A stretch of 64,000 nucleotides of DNA from contig JAFGKV010000063.1 in NCBI GenBank assembly GCA_016928395.1, positions 1 to 64,000 of the forward strand, in the 5' to 3' direction. Numbering within the stretch: the first letter of the stretch is position 1; the number at the start of each line of letters is the position of its first letter. A program made the position numbers and the translations under genes. Under the pieces are notes generated by a model. That model saw only the letters and a program-made list of their open reading frames with translations. It had not been told where the DNA came from and ran no database searches. Below are positions 35,415 to 43,924 of this stretch, one piece after another. The DNA comes from Candidatus Fermentibacterota bacterium. Lineage in GTDB: Bacteria > JAFGKV01.

Positions 35415-36104
35415 CTATTCCGTCCGTGGACCAAAGAGGACCGTTCCGATGCGCACCATCGTAGCACCTTCCTCCACGGCCACCGCATAATCTGAGGACA
35501 TACCCATGGACAAATGACGAATCCCAGGATGCTCCTTGGCAAGACCATCTCGCAGCTCTCGGAGAGCCCGGAAATGGGGCCTCGATTCTTCCGGGGTAGC
35601 CAGCGGACCTATCGTCATAAGGCCAACAACCCGAATCCCGGGCAACGGTTCCAGTCTTGACAGAAGCCGTCGGACATCGGCATCACCGATGCCGTGTTTG
35701 GCCGGGTCCAGAGCGACATTGACCTGCAGCAGCACATCTACCACGCGGCTGGCGTGAGCCGCGGCGGATGATAGCCGACTCGCCAGTTCCTCGCTGGCCA
35801 CAGAGTGTATAACGTCAAACATACCAGCCGCCTTGGCCGCCTTGTTTCGCTGCAGATGGCCAACCAGATGAAACCGAGTTTCCGGAGTCAATGCCGCGAT
35901 CTTGGCGGCAGCCTCCTGCACACGATTCTCACCTATGTCAGTCAGGCCCGCCTCAATAGCCATCCGGACCGCCTCTGCGGGCCAGTTCTTGGTCACGGCC
36001 ACGACAGTGACGTCCCTGGGGTCGCGATTCACTCTGTGGGCAGCCTGCGCGATGCTCTCACGTACCAAAACGACACGATGATGAAGGTCGCCAAGGGTGA
36101 CCAT
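35415..36104 (-). CDS. YggS/PLPBP pyridoxal-phosphate homeostasis protein
   Basis: 229 residues. Alanine-racemase-type barrel with the PLP lysine Lys39 in VVAVTKNWP, then IGENRVQEA, FHLVGHLQRNK and LSMGMSSDYAVAVEEGATMVRIGTVLFG, all signature blocks. It binds PLP without known catalysis and keeps vitamin B6 and amino-acid pools balanced. It is the first gene of the yggS-divIVA pair; the end of the secreted repeat protein's gene lies 54 bp upstream. Confidence 0.95.
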   Translation of the reverse strand: MVTLGDLHHRVVLVRESIAQAAHRVNRDPRDVTVVAVTKNWPAEAVRMAIEAGLTDIGENRVQEAAAKIAALTPETRFHLVGHLQRNKAAKAAGMFDVIHSVASEELASRLSSAAAHASRVVDVLLQVNVALDPAKHGIGDADVRRLLSRLEPLPGIRVVGLMTIGPLATPEESRPHFRALRELRDGLAKEHPGIRHLSMGMSSDYAVAVEEGATMVRIGTVLFGPRTE

Positions 36105-36158
36105 GTCAGCCCAAGGCGGGCGTTCGGCCCGTGCAGACAGCCTGCAGTGCGGGAATCC

Positions 36159-37967
36159 TCACCGGATACGCACCGTTCGATGCACCGCCCGGCCACCCTC
36201 GTCATCAATGACCATCAGCATGTAAGTCCCCGCGGGAAGCGTTCCCGGCTGCAGCCACCCTCCACAGGAGGGAAGATGCCATTGTCCGACTACCCGTCCG
36301 GCCACGTCGTACAGAGCGGCCTCTCCATTGGAATGGGCTCCTCGGAGCGCTACCCAAAACCCCGTGTGCCACGGATTGGGAGCAGTATCAATGCGAAGCA
36401 CGGCAGGAGAACGGTCTGCTCCGAGCCCACCATACGCGACCCAGATACACGATCCACTGCTCTCCAAATGGACGGCCGACTCCCGGAACCGGACATTCAA
36501 CCCGAATGCAGGCCCCGATCCGGTCAGCAACCATCGCGTTGCCTGGCCGGAAACCCCCGCCCCCGAAGCACCCACGGCATACCCGTACATGCCCGCAGGA
36601 GTGCCGCAGGCCCCCGCCCCTGCGGCATACCCCGCCGTGTCGGCATCCACGGGATTCAGGCTGCTCAGCACCGCGACGGCCTCTTCCAATTCACCCGGAG
36701 GCACCAGGGCCGGTGACGAGCCATCGGCCAACAGTACCGGCGATGCAAGGCCGTCAGCGGCGATAACGTAGACGCCGTCACGGCAGAAGGCAAAGGGCCG
36801 TGACGCGCCGGTCAGATCCGAACCGACCACAATGCCCAGCACGCCATTGAGGGGTTCCCCCTCTACCGTCCAGCACGCCGTTGCCGGTTGCCTGAGCACC
36901 CAGGCGCCTTCGGGATTCCATGAAACCCAAATGCCGTTGGTCCAGATGACGCCCATCATTTCGTCGAGCGCCTCGTCCGTGGCCGTGCGATACTCAATGG
37001 ATGTGCCCGCAAGGCGGTAGACGCCATCCCGAGTCCACGCGACGGTGGTGGTCGAATTGGCCACTACGCCCCGCACGCCGCATAAGGATGATCCATCTGA
37101 GTGCAAGTACTCCACGGCCGGGGTCGTCAGTTGCCAGGCACTGGAATCGGACCATGCCACTGGCGCACCCAGGCCGGACACCACGCCTCGGATGCCCTTC
37201 AAGGACGCTCCATCCACCGTCACACACTGCTCGCATGGACGACCCACACGCCAGACCGCGCTATCCGTCCACGCAATGGCGTACTCCCCTGCCGACACAA
37301 GACCTCGGACCCCCGCGAGTGGATCTCCTCCGGGAAGCGACGCCTCCTGCGAAACCGGCGCAAGGTAGTACACACGATCGCCGGACCAGCCGAACGCCGT
37401 GGAAGCAACGCCGACTACCGCATACACACCGGGGATTGACTGCCCCGCGGTGTCTCTATACTCCAGAGCGGTGACTCCCGACAGTTGAAAGACCCCTTCA
37501 CCGGTCCAGCCAAGCACGCTGCCGCTCACCTGCGTTGCTCCCCGGAGACCGACGATCGAGTCACCCGAGGGAAGCCGATACTCCCGGCACTCCTGACCCA
37601 GTGCCCACACTGCCTCTGCCGTCCATCCCACGGGGTCTCCGGGCGAGAGGGCGACACCCCGAAGGCCCGCCAAGGGAAGGCCTTCGGGAAGAAGATAAGA
37701 GATAGCGGGTGATGTGAGCAGATAGGCAGCAGAGTCAGTCCATGCGATGGTTCCGTTGCGGGCCCTGCACCCGGCCTCTACCCCGCGGATTGCCTCCCCG
37801 GATGGGCCAAGAACCTCAACAAGGCCCGGGCCGATTCTCCACACATGATCAGCGTTCCACACGAAGCCCTGCTCTGCACTCACCACGCCTCCGCTGATAC
37901 CCGCACTCGCACCGGCTGCGCAGAGGATGACAATTGAGAAGAGAACTGTGGCCAATCTGCAGTACAT
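36159..37967 (-). CDS. Secreted protein of ten ~39-residue repeats with C-terminal sorting-like domain
   Basis: 602 residues. A signal peptide (LATVLFSIVILCAAGASA) is followed from about residue 35 to 420 by ten tandem units of about 39 residues. Each follows the pattern hydrophobic-hydrophobic-W-T/S-D-x-(A/V)-(W/Y)-x-L...E-Y...G-x-x-L-x-G-(V/I)-R-G-V. Examples begin IAWTDSAAYLL, VGWTAEAVWAL, VAWSDSSAWQL and VAWTRDGVYRL; the last unit is partial. The end (DTAPNPWHTGFWVAL, LYDVAGRVVGQW, LPAGTYMLMVIDD) is an FlgD-Ig/type-A-sorting-like beta domain. The repeats may form a propeller or solenoid; I do not recognise the family. GGAGG precedes ATG 37967. Confidence 0.8.
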   Translation of the reverse strand: MYCRLATVLFSIVILCAAGASAGISGGVVSAEQGFVWNADHVWRIGPGLVEVLGPSGEAIRGVEAGCRARNGTIAWTDSAAYLLTSPAISYLLPEGLPLAGLRGVALSPGDPVGWTAEAVWALGQECREYRLPSGDSIVGLRGATQVSGSVLGWTGEGVFQLSGVTALEYRDTAGQSIPGVYAVVGVASTAFGWSGDRVYYLAPVSQEASLPGGDPLAGVRGLVSAGEYAIAWTDSAVWRVGRPCEQCVTVDGASLKGIRGVVSGLGAPVAWSDSSAWQLTTPAVEYLHSDGSSLCGVRGVVANSTTTVAWTRDGVYRLAGTSIEYRTATDEALDEMMGVIWTNGIWVSWNPEGAWVLRQPATACWTVEGEPLNGVLGIVVGSDLTGASRPFAFCRDGVYVIAADGLASPVLLADGSSPALVPPGELEEAVAVLSSLNPVDADTAGYAAGAGACGTPAGMYGYAVGASGAGVSGQATRWLLTGSGPAFGLNVRFRESAVHLESSGSCIWVAYGGLGADRSPAVLRIDTAPNPWHTGFWVALRGAHSNGEAALYDVAGRVVGQWHLPSCGGWLQPGTLPAGTYMLMVIDDEGGRAVHRTVRIR

Positions 37968-38299
37968 GGTTTGCCTCCGGCTTTGATCCCAACACGGCAC
38001 TCCTCAGCGTTGGCTCAATATAGCCTCCGACAGCCCCGTCACAAGGGGCTACTACTCAGACCCATCAGGGTTCAGCCTTCAGACAGCGACGCGTACCCGG
38101 GCGTGTCACCGTCCGCGTGCTTCATTCCGTGCTCGGGATTCCTGCGGCGATTCCCGCTCAGGAAAGGCGAATCGTCGAGTGCTGAGTGCCGACCGCACGC
38201 GTAGCGGGCGCGCTCCACACCGTGCCAGATCACTCAGCCCCGAACCAAGGCCGACCGGACAGTTGCCGTGGCAGGGTCGCGCCGTCGACGGGAGAGAAA
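37968..38299. other. 332-bp gap with one hairpin
   Basis: AGCCCC-7 nt-GGGGCT (38032-38050) is the only structure seen, about 70 bases upstream of the secreted repeat protein gene on the minus strand. No gene or clear promoter was recognised. Confidence 0.45.
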
Positions 38300-39262
38300 C
38301 TAAAGAAGCCTGGCCTCCCGGTACCATTGTGCCGTTCGTTCCATGCCGGCGTGAACCTGGACCGACGGCGCAAACCCCAAGATTGTTCGGGCCTTGGCGA
38401 TGGAGAACTCCCTGTTCTTGGTGAAAAAGTCCATGCGCCGCTTGAAGATGGGAGGGGTAAGCCCTAGGAGAGGACACAGTCGCTCGGCCACGGAAGCCGC
38501 AGCCATGAACGGCCATACGGGGAGGTGTAGCCGGGGTGCGGCAGCTCCCAGTACGTCGGCAACGGTGGCGGCCCACTCATTCAGGGTCGGCGCATGAGGG
38601 CCGGCCAGGATGAAAACCTCACCCGCCGCCTGGGGTAGCCGGCCGCACAGAAGAATGCCCTCGATCAGATCATCTATGTAGGTAAGATGATACCTCGGCG
38701 TGCCATCGCCGATCATGAAGAACCGGCCCCGGGCGATGAGCCTGAAGAACTTCAGGAGGCGCCGATCGCCAGGACCGTAGATGCCGGATGGTCTGAAGAT
38801 GACCAGCTCCATGGATGATGACTGCCGCTGTAAGTACTCCTCGGCGGCACACTTGCTCGCCTGATACGGATCCGTTGGTGCAAAGGGCGAGTCTTCTGCG
38901 GCGGCGGCCCCGTGGATTTCCCCGTGAACCCCCACCGTACTGCAGTACACGAAGCGCCGCACGCCGGCATTCCGGGCCGCGGCGTACATATGCTCGGTAC
39001 CGTGGAGATTGGCGGCCATGTGATCCGCTTCACCGAACCCCGTGTCACGGTACGAGGCAGCGAGGTGATAGACAGTGTCGATGCCCTCTACGGCCCGGGC
39101 GCAGGCTGCCGGGTCACGAACATCCCCCGTGGTGATCTCGCTCATGAACCTCGCGGCGGGCGCCCGTCTGAGCATGGCGCGCACCGACTCCCCCTCGCGT
39201 ACGAGCCGGGCGACCAGGTGGCCCCCGGTGAACCCTCCGGCACCGGTTACAAGTACAGCCAC
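38300..39262 (-). CDS. NAD-dependent epimerase/dehydratase (extended SDR)
   Basis: About 320 residues. N-terminal NAD-binding VLVTGAGGFTGGHLVARL (GxxGxxG), then DVRD, HLAA, YCSTVGVHG (catalytic Ser/Thr region) and YQASK (Tyr and Lys of the active site). FRPSGIYGPGD and the long C-terminal part suit the 3-beta-HSD/NSDHL-like or sugar-epimerase group; the substrate is not clear. GTG 39262 begins right at the first strand but its ribosome site is weak. It lies 25 bp after the four-gene membrane cassette and could belong to the same transcript. Confidence 0.88.
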   Translation of the reverse strand: MAVLVTGAGGFTGGHLVARLVREGESVRAMLRRAPAARFMSEITTGDVRDPAACARAVEGIDTVYHLAASYRDTGFGEADHMAANLHGTEHMYAAARNAGVRRFVYCSTVGVHGEIHGAAAAEDSPFAPTDPYQASKCAAEEYLQRQSSSMELVIFRPSGIYGPGDRRLLKFFRLIARGRFFMIGDGTPRYHLTYIDDLIEGILLCGRLPQAAGEVFILAGPHAPTLNEWAATVADVLGAAAPRLHLPVWPFMAAASVAERLCPLLGLTPPIFKRRMDFFTKNREFSIAKARTILGFAPSVQVHAGMERTAQWYREARLL

Positions 39263-39287
39263 GAGAGAAGAAACCCGGCCGCGAATC

Positions 39288-39923
39288 TCAACCGAGAATC
39301 GCAGCCAGGGTAGGACGAACCCAATCGTCGACCAAAAAGGTGAGCCGGCCAACCAACAGCGAGATGCGTGCCATCACGGTGTAGCCGAAGCTCGCGCCGA
39401 AACAGACCATGATAAACCATATGCCGAGCCGGCTGACAGGCCTGAGTATCCCCGTATGAGGCCGGGAGAAGTAGAAATAGACCAACACCGAAAGCACGCC
39501 CACCAGCACCAGCAGATTCTGCACACTGGCCAGGGAAAGGGGCAGAAGAGGCAGCATGGTATCCTTCACTTGGGGGAGTACATCCCCGTGCAGCCGTTGC
39601 ATGAGCTCCACACCGACGAAGTATCCCATGTAGACGGCCAAAGCCCAACGGCCCAGGAACGAGACACGCTGTACATACCGGAGGTAGAGCATGATGCCCA
39701 ACACGCCGCCGATGACAAGATACCAGTTCCTGCCGGGATCCGCGGCCAGCTTCTGGAAAAGATTGGGTATGATGGTTCGGTGGAGGACGATGCCGATCTC
39801 ATATCCCAGGGAGAGTCCGACGAAGAGACTCTCTGCGAACCGGTAGAGGGGGTTATCCTTGTAGAGGAAGCTGTAGATCGCCAGCGTGAGAAACGCAGCA
39901 ACCCAGGCACTAACGAGGTCCAA
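39288..39923 (-). CDS. Uncharacterised multi-pass membrane protein (cassette gene 4)
   Basis: 211 residues, about six membrane segments. Not a family I can name. A motif FLYKDNPLYRFAESLFVGLS lies between the first two helices, and YFYFSRPHTG precedes the last pair. The TTG start at 39923 is chosen because GGGAGGAAG lies at ideal spacing. It overlaps the end of the previous gene by 14 bases, so its translation depends on that gene. Last of four consecutive membrane genes transcribed from 42440 leftward. Confidence 0.75.
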   Translation of the reverse strand: MDLVSAWVAAFLTLAIYSFLYKDNPLYRFAESLFVGLSLGYEIGIVLHRTIIPNLFQKLAADPGRNWYLVIGGVLGIMLYLRYVQRVSFLGRWALAVYMGYFVGVELMQRLHGDVLPQVKDTMLPLLPLSLASVQNLLVLVGVLSVLVYFYFSRPHTGILRPVSRLGIWFIMVCFGASFGYTVMARISLLVGRLTFLVDDWVRPTLAAILG

Positions 39924-40785
39924 GTCTTCCTCCCGCGCGGGTGCGCTCACTTCGCGAGAGCACGTAGAAGACATTACCAAGAAGGATGAACACGATGATG
40001 ATGAGGTGAACTATGGACTGCACATCCATGCCCCTCCTGGCAACCCGAGCCCTGTCTCGCAACTCAGGGTAGGCACTGGCAAGGAGCTCCTCGTACTCGG
40101 CCGCCCCCTTCAGCCCACCCAGAAGCCCGATCATCTGGCCGGCCTTCAGATAAGTATAGTACTTGGGCGCGGAGACCGCGGTGGCCCCGACGGCCACCGT
40201 CTGCCCAAACTGGGCATTGACGAGGTTTGCCCAATACTCGCCCAGAATGCCGGTTGCCAGGCTTACGGCCACGCCGATCTGCGGATAGCCTCTCACCTCC
40301 TGCATGAGAGGAATCTCTTTTAGAGGAATGCCCCGATGATCCCGGGGAAACGCTGCCGAGATATCTTCCGCCATCCTGCGCATCACCGCCTGGGCGCCGT
40401 CTTTGTAGCCCAGGTAGACGAAATCGCGGCCCTCTTCAACGGAGAACTCACCAGTCACTCGATCCAGGCTTCCCTGGGCCATGTTGGGCCCACCCAACGG
40501 AAACAACGCCAGCACGACCACCCTGACACCACGCGTGAAGCAATGGCGTAGAATCGCATCGGCCATGGGATCTAGCTCAGGAGCCGAGCTGGGGCCGTAG
40601 TCGAATGAGAGCATGAGAACATCCTGCGGGCCAAACGACTCAACCCGCTGGAACAGGGCTTCCACGGCGGGGGTGGTCAGGATTGGCAGGCCCATGGGGA
40701 TGAGGACCGGGAGCAAGGCGCCCACGGCAACCAGGAGATAGACCCAACGCCGGTCAATACCGCCTACCTGTTGTGCATCCGACAT
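39910..40785 (-). CDS. Uncharacterised protein anchored at both ends (cassette gene 3)
   Basis: 291 residues. One membrane helix near the N-terminus (VYLLVAVGALLPVLIPMGLPI), about 200 soluble residues, and one helix near the C-terminus (VHLIIIVFILLGNVFYVL). The soluble part looks alpha/beta (VLMLSFDYGPSSAPELDP, GVRVVVLALFPLGGP, RDFVYLGYKDGAQAV, TVAVGATAVSAPKYYTYL) and presumably lies outside the inner membrane. No family recognised. ATG 40785 has GGGAG upstream, within the end of the preceding gene region. Confidence 0.75.
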   Translation of the reverse strand: MSDAQQVGGIDRRWVYLLVAVGALLPVLIPMGLPILTTPAVEALFQRVESFGPQDVLMLSFDYGPSSAPELDPMADAILRHCFTRGVRVVVLALFPLGGPNMAQGSLDRVTGEFSVEEGRDFVYLGYKDGAQAVMRRMAEDISAAFPRDHRGIPLKEIPLMQEVRGYPQIGVAVSLATGILGEYWANLVNAQFGQTVAVGATAVSAPKYYTYLKAGQMIGLLGGLKGAAEYEELLASAYPELRDRARVARRGMDVQSIVHLIIIVFILLGNVFYVLSRSERTRAGGRLGPR

Positions 40786-40786
40786 C

Positions 40787-41425
40787 TTACTCTCCCGCCC
40801 CACCCATATATGGGCGCTCGATGCCGAGAATGATCCTGATGGCCATGGATGCAGCTCCCAAGGCCGCACCGATGAGGATGCCCCGCTGCGCGGCAAGGTT
40901 GGGGACATTCATGATCCACTCGGTCAGTGCGGCGCTGGGCGGGAGCACGAACTTTCCGATGGGCACCCGGCCCAGCATGACGATGACAGCCGAGATCATC
41001 AGGATTGCAGCCTCGAGGTTCTTGACCCGGAAGGCCCGGAAGGCCGCCGAGGCAATCATGAAGGCGAGGAGGCTGAACATCGTGGCCTGCAAAGGAGTGA
41101 AGACGGTGTCGAAGAGCCAGTTGAAACCGACGGCCCTGCCCTGGGCCGATACAAACGGCTCCACAATGCCTAAAGAAGCCATGACCGCGAATGACGCGAC
41201 ACTCACGATGGAGTTACGCCACCCGATGCTGCGCCGTCCAATCTTCTTGGAATGGTGCTGCAAAAAGCTGACGACGCCCAACGGCAAGGCGAACGCGGTC
41301 ACGATCATGAGGAGTTCATCCAGCTTCTCGTTGAGCCCCACCACCACTGGAGCGCTAACGAAGAAGGCGACGACGACGAAGGTGCCGGTGAGAAACGCGA
41401 GTAGAACCGGTATTTGCCGCTTCAA
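40787..41425 (-). CDS. Uncharacterised multi-pass membrane protein (cassette gene 2)
   Basis: 212 residues, about six membrane helices, starting with KRQIPVLLAFLTGTFVVVAFFV. A basic cytoplasmic loop (QHHSKKIGRRSIGWRNS) follows helix 2 or 3. Its stop is one base from the next gene's start, and its start lies four bases after the stop of cassette gene 1. It gives no family match that I recognise. Confidence 0.75.
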   Translation of the reverse strand: MKRQIPVLLAFLTGTFVVVAFFVSAPVVVGLNEKLDELLMIVTAFALPLGVVSFLQHHSKKIGRRSIGWRNSIVSVASFAVMASLGIVEPFVSAQGRAVGFNWLFDTVFTPLQATMFSLLAFMIASAAFRAFRVKNLEAAILMISAVIVMLGRVPIGKFVLPPSAALTEWIMNVPNLAAQRGILIGAALGAASMAIRIILGIERPYMGGAGE

Positions 41426-41429
41426 GGGT

Positions 41430-42440
41430 TCACTCCTGGGTGAAGAAGTCGGCGAACTCGCCGATTCCGAGAGATGACAAGACCATCCCCACCACGATGA
41501 GGACGATCAGCGCCGCCTTGACGAGATCCTGACCTTTGATAGAGCCAAGGATCAGCGGTTCCCGCGATAGGTACGCGCTGGCAGCGTACAGCTCTTCTCC
41601 GATGAGCGTGTAGTCACACGCCACCACGAAAAACGGGAGCTGCGCCAGCTCCGCGGTGCCGGCTACCTGGATGGCCCCTGCCGCATTGCCGGCCTCCGCC
41701 ATAATCAACGATTCGGCGTAGAATGAACCGATGAGGAAGTTGGTGGCAGGCTTTTCCCTGGTCATGAGCCCCTGAATCGCGGCCGTATAGGCGAACTGGT
41801 CATACGTTACATAGTTGACCATGTCTTCCTGGAAATAGTCAGGCCGGCCGGCCTTCATGTACGCTTCCTTCACGACCTCACGCGCCGTGGCCAGGACAAG
41901 GGGATCCTTGTTCGGCACCTCCAGCTGCGTACCATAGGCGGCTGTTCGTTCTGCAACATACCCAAGGATCGACATGGAGGCCACAGTCTGGATATTGTCC
42001 ACAGACATGATCCCCGGAATGTAGAGCACCTTGCGGCCCATCTCGGTAGCGCGGCCCACGGCCTCATCAACAGCGTCTAAACCAGCAATCTTCCGGATGA
42101 AGAGCGGCGCTCCCTTCTTGGCCAGACCAATGTACGCCAGTATCGCACCAGCAAAGAAGGTGAAGAGTAGCAATGCGTTCAGCCGCTCCTCTCGGAAAAA
42201 CCTGGAGGGTGTAGCTGTGGTCTCCATGCCGCTCAGGGTGACCAAGGCTATGGCGGAGTCTGCCGAGGCGCCGGCCAGATCCGACATGCAGGGTGTCGCC
42301 GACACGCACAGCATCAGCAGGGCCCCGCCGAACAGAACACTTGCCGCCCGCGCCGCCCGATGGACGGCAGAACATCGCCGCGACAACCACGGCACGAAGA
42401 CCCTGGCTTTATCCCACCACCCAACGGTCATCGAGCCCAC
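41430..42440 (-). CDS. Uncharacterised membrane protein, possibly DUF6754 (cassette gene 1)
   Basis: About 336 residues. A signal-like hydrophobic segment (ASVLFGGALLMLCVSATP), a second helix (LNALLLFTFFAGAILAYIGLAKKG), a conserved-looking soluble domain and a C-terminal helix (LIVLIVVGMVLSSLGIG). Domain motifs include FIRKIAGLDAVDEAVGRATEMGRKVLYIPGI, quoted here as FIRKIAGLDAVDEAVGR then ATEMGRKVLYIPGI. I associate these with Pfam DUF6754, from memory. The start GTG 42440 has AAGGAG six bases upstream, placed inside the last codons of rplI. The stop of rplI is only six bases away. Confidence 0.78.
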   Translation of the reverse strand: MGSMTVGWWDKARVFVPWLSRRCSAVHRAARAASVLFGGALLMLCVSATPCMSDLAGASADSAIALVTLSGMETTATPSRFFREERLNALLLFTFFAGAILAYIGLAKKGAPLFIRKIAGLDAVDEAVGRATEMGRKVLYIPGIMSVDNIQTVASMSILGYVAERTAAYGTQLEVPNKDPLVLATAREVVKEAYMKAGRPDYFQEDMVNYVTYDQFAYTAAIQGLMTREKPATNFLIGSFYAESLIMAEAGNAAGAIQVAGTAELAQLPFFVVACDYTLIGEELYAASAYLSREPLILGSIKGQDLVKAALIVLIVVGMVLSSLGIGEFADFFTQE

Positions 42441-42445
42441 ACCGT

Positions 42446-42889
42446 CTACTCCTTCACGACCCACAATTTGATCCGGGTAGTAACATCAGCGTGAAGCCTC
42501 AGTTCAACAGCGAAGATGCCCAAGGTATTGATGGGATCATCGAGGACGATCTTCTTCTTGTCAATATCGAATCCCTTTTCCTTGAGAAGGCCGGCAATGT
42601 CCGCGGTAGTCACCCGGCCAAAAATCCTATCCTCTTCGCCGACTTTGACTCGGGCGGTCAAGGACACCCGCCGCAACTGATTGGCGAGGTGTTGTGCCTC
42701 TCGACGTGAGCGGCTCTCGGCCATCTGGGCCTGCTTGTCGCGCTCCATAAGCTGGTTCCGCGCGGCATCGCTGGCTGGAAGCCCCGTGCCGCGGGGAATC
42801 AGGAAGTTGCGGGCGTATCCATCGGCGACCTTGACCACATCGCCGCGTTTGCCCAGCGTAGGCATATCCTGCATCAGAATAAGGTCCAT
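42446..42889 (-). CDS. rplI: Ribosomal protein bL9
   Basis: 147 residues. The N-terminal rRNA-binding domain MDLILMQDMPTLGKRGDVVKVADGYARNFLIP is cut here into MDLILMQDMPTLGKRG and VADGYARNFLIPRG; a long helix and the C-terminal domain (IFGRVTTADIA, VELRLHADVT) follow. ATG 42889 has GAGAGAGG upstream. It follows the ssb gene by 28 bp. The last codons contain the ribosome site of the downstream membrane cassette. Confidence 0.97.
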   Translation of the reverse strand: MDLILMQDMPTLGKRGDVVKVADGYARNFLIPRGTGLPASDAARNQLMERDKQAQMAESRSRREAQHLANQLRRVSLTARVKVGEEDRIFGRVTTADIAGLLKEKGFDIDKKKIVLDDPINTLGIFAVELRLHADVTTRIKLWVVKE

Positions 42890-42917
42890 AACCTCTCTCT
42901 CCTCTCGCCGTCTCGGC

Positions 42918-43343
42918 TCAGAAGGGCATCTCGTCGTCCACCGGTTCGTCAAATGCCTCCCGCTCAGGGGGCGGGGGGGCGTACTCGCGATCACCCTCGG
43001 CCTTGCTGAGCATCTGCAGTCGTTGTGCGTGAATCTCAATGACACTGTGGCGCTGACCATCGGAGCTCTCCCAGGTCCGAGAATGGAGTCTCCCTTCAAC
43101 CAACACCGAAGAGCCCTTATGGGCCAGCTCTGCGACGCGCTCCGCAAGCTTCTGCCAGGCGACGATGGTGAAAAAGCTGGTTTCTTCTCGTGATTCGCCG
43201 CTGGAGTCCTTATAGTAGCGGTTCACCGCAATGCCAAAGGTCGCGACGGCTACTCCGGAGGGCGTGTACCGCATCTCGGGATCGCGGGTCAACCTCCCGG
43301 TGAGCTGCACGAAATTGAGGCTGGGCAGTCTCAGGTCCGCCAT
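42918..43343 (-). CDS. ssb: Single-stranded DNA-binding protein, copy 1
   Basis: 141 residues. OB-fold with LTGRLTRDPEMRYTPSG, then FFTIVAWQKLAERVAE and GSSVLVEGRLHSRTW; acidic linker and the partner-binding tail DDEMPF. It coats single-stranded DNA in replication and repair. GAGAGGAG lies upstream of ATG 43343. It occupies the place normally held by rpsR, between an ssb gene and rplI. Confidence 0.95.
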   Translation of the reverse strand: MADLRLPSLNFVQLTGRLTRDPEMRYTPSGVAVATFGIAVNRYYKDSSGESREETSFFTIVAWQKLAERVAELAHKGSSVLVEGRLHSRTWESSDGQRHSVIEIHAQRLQMLSKAEGDREYAPPPPEREAFDEPVDDEMPF

Positions 43344-43398
43344 GTCATGCTCCTCTCCACCCTACCAGACCCTGGGGGCGTTGGATCTCCATCGGATG

Positions 43399-43842
43399 TT
43401 AGAATGGGAGATCATCCACCAGGTCGTCAACCTGCACGATGCTCTCCTCCTCATCGAGCCCTTCCGAACCGTGGGATTGATCGGTACGCGACTCGTCCAT
43501 TCGGTTGAGGAACTGGACACGAAACGCTCGGATCTCCACCACAGTTCGCCGGGCACCGCCCTCTGTCTCCCACTGGCGGCTTTGCATCTCTCCCTCGATC
43601 AGGACGGCGCTACCCTTCCGGAGGCGTTCACCTACGAGTTCGGCCAGGCGCTGCCAGGCTACGATATTCACATAACACACGTCCTCGCGCCGCTCACCGT
43701 CAGGCGAGCGATACCATCGATTCGACGCAATCCGAAAGTTGGCCACGGGCACGCCCGACGCGGTGTACCGCAGTTCAGGATCCCGCGTGAGATTTCCCGC
43801 AATAAACACTCTGTTCAACGCGGGCAAGCGGAACTCAGCCAT
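43399..43842 (-). CDS. Single-stranded DNA-binding protein, copy 2
   Basis: 147 residues, paralogous to the neighbouring copy but clearly diverged. It shares IAGNLTRDPELRYTASG, YVNIVAWQRLAELVGE and GSAVLIEGEMQSRQW, and the tail DDLPF. The linker is acidic and lacks the proline run of copy 1. GGGAGG precedes ATG 43842. The two may form mixed tetramers or serve different processes (replication versus competence or repair); sequence alone does not decide. Confidence 0.95.
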   Translation of the reverse strand: MAEFRLPALNRVFIAGNLTRDPELRYTASGVPVANFRIASNRWYRSPDGERREDVCYVNIVAWQRLAELVGERLRKGSAVLIEGEMQSRQWETEGGARRTVVEIRAFRVQFLNRMDESRTDQSHGSEGLDEEESIVQVDDLVDDLPF

Positions 43843-43924
43843 ATCGGTGCCCTCCCTATGTCAGAGCTCTTGGTCGGTGGCGGCTGGCCGGCTGATTGGA
43901 TGGGGGCCGGACTACTGCTCACGC

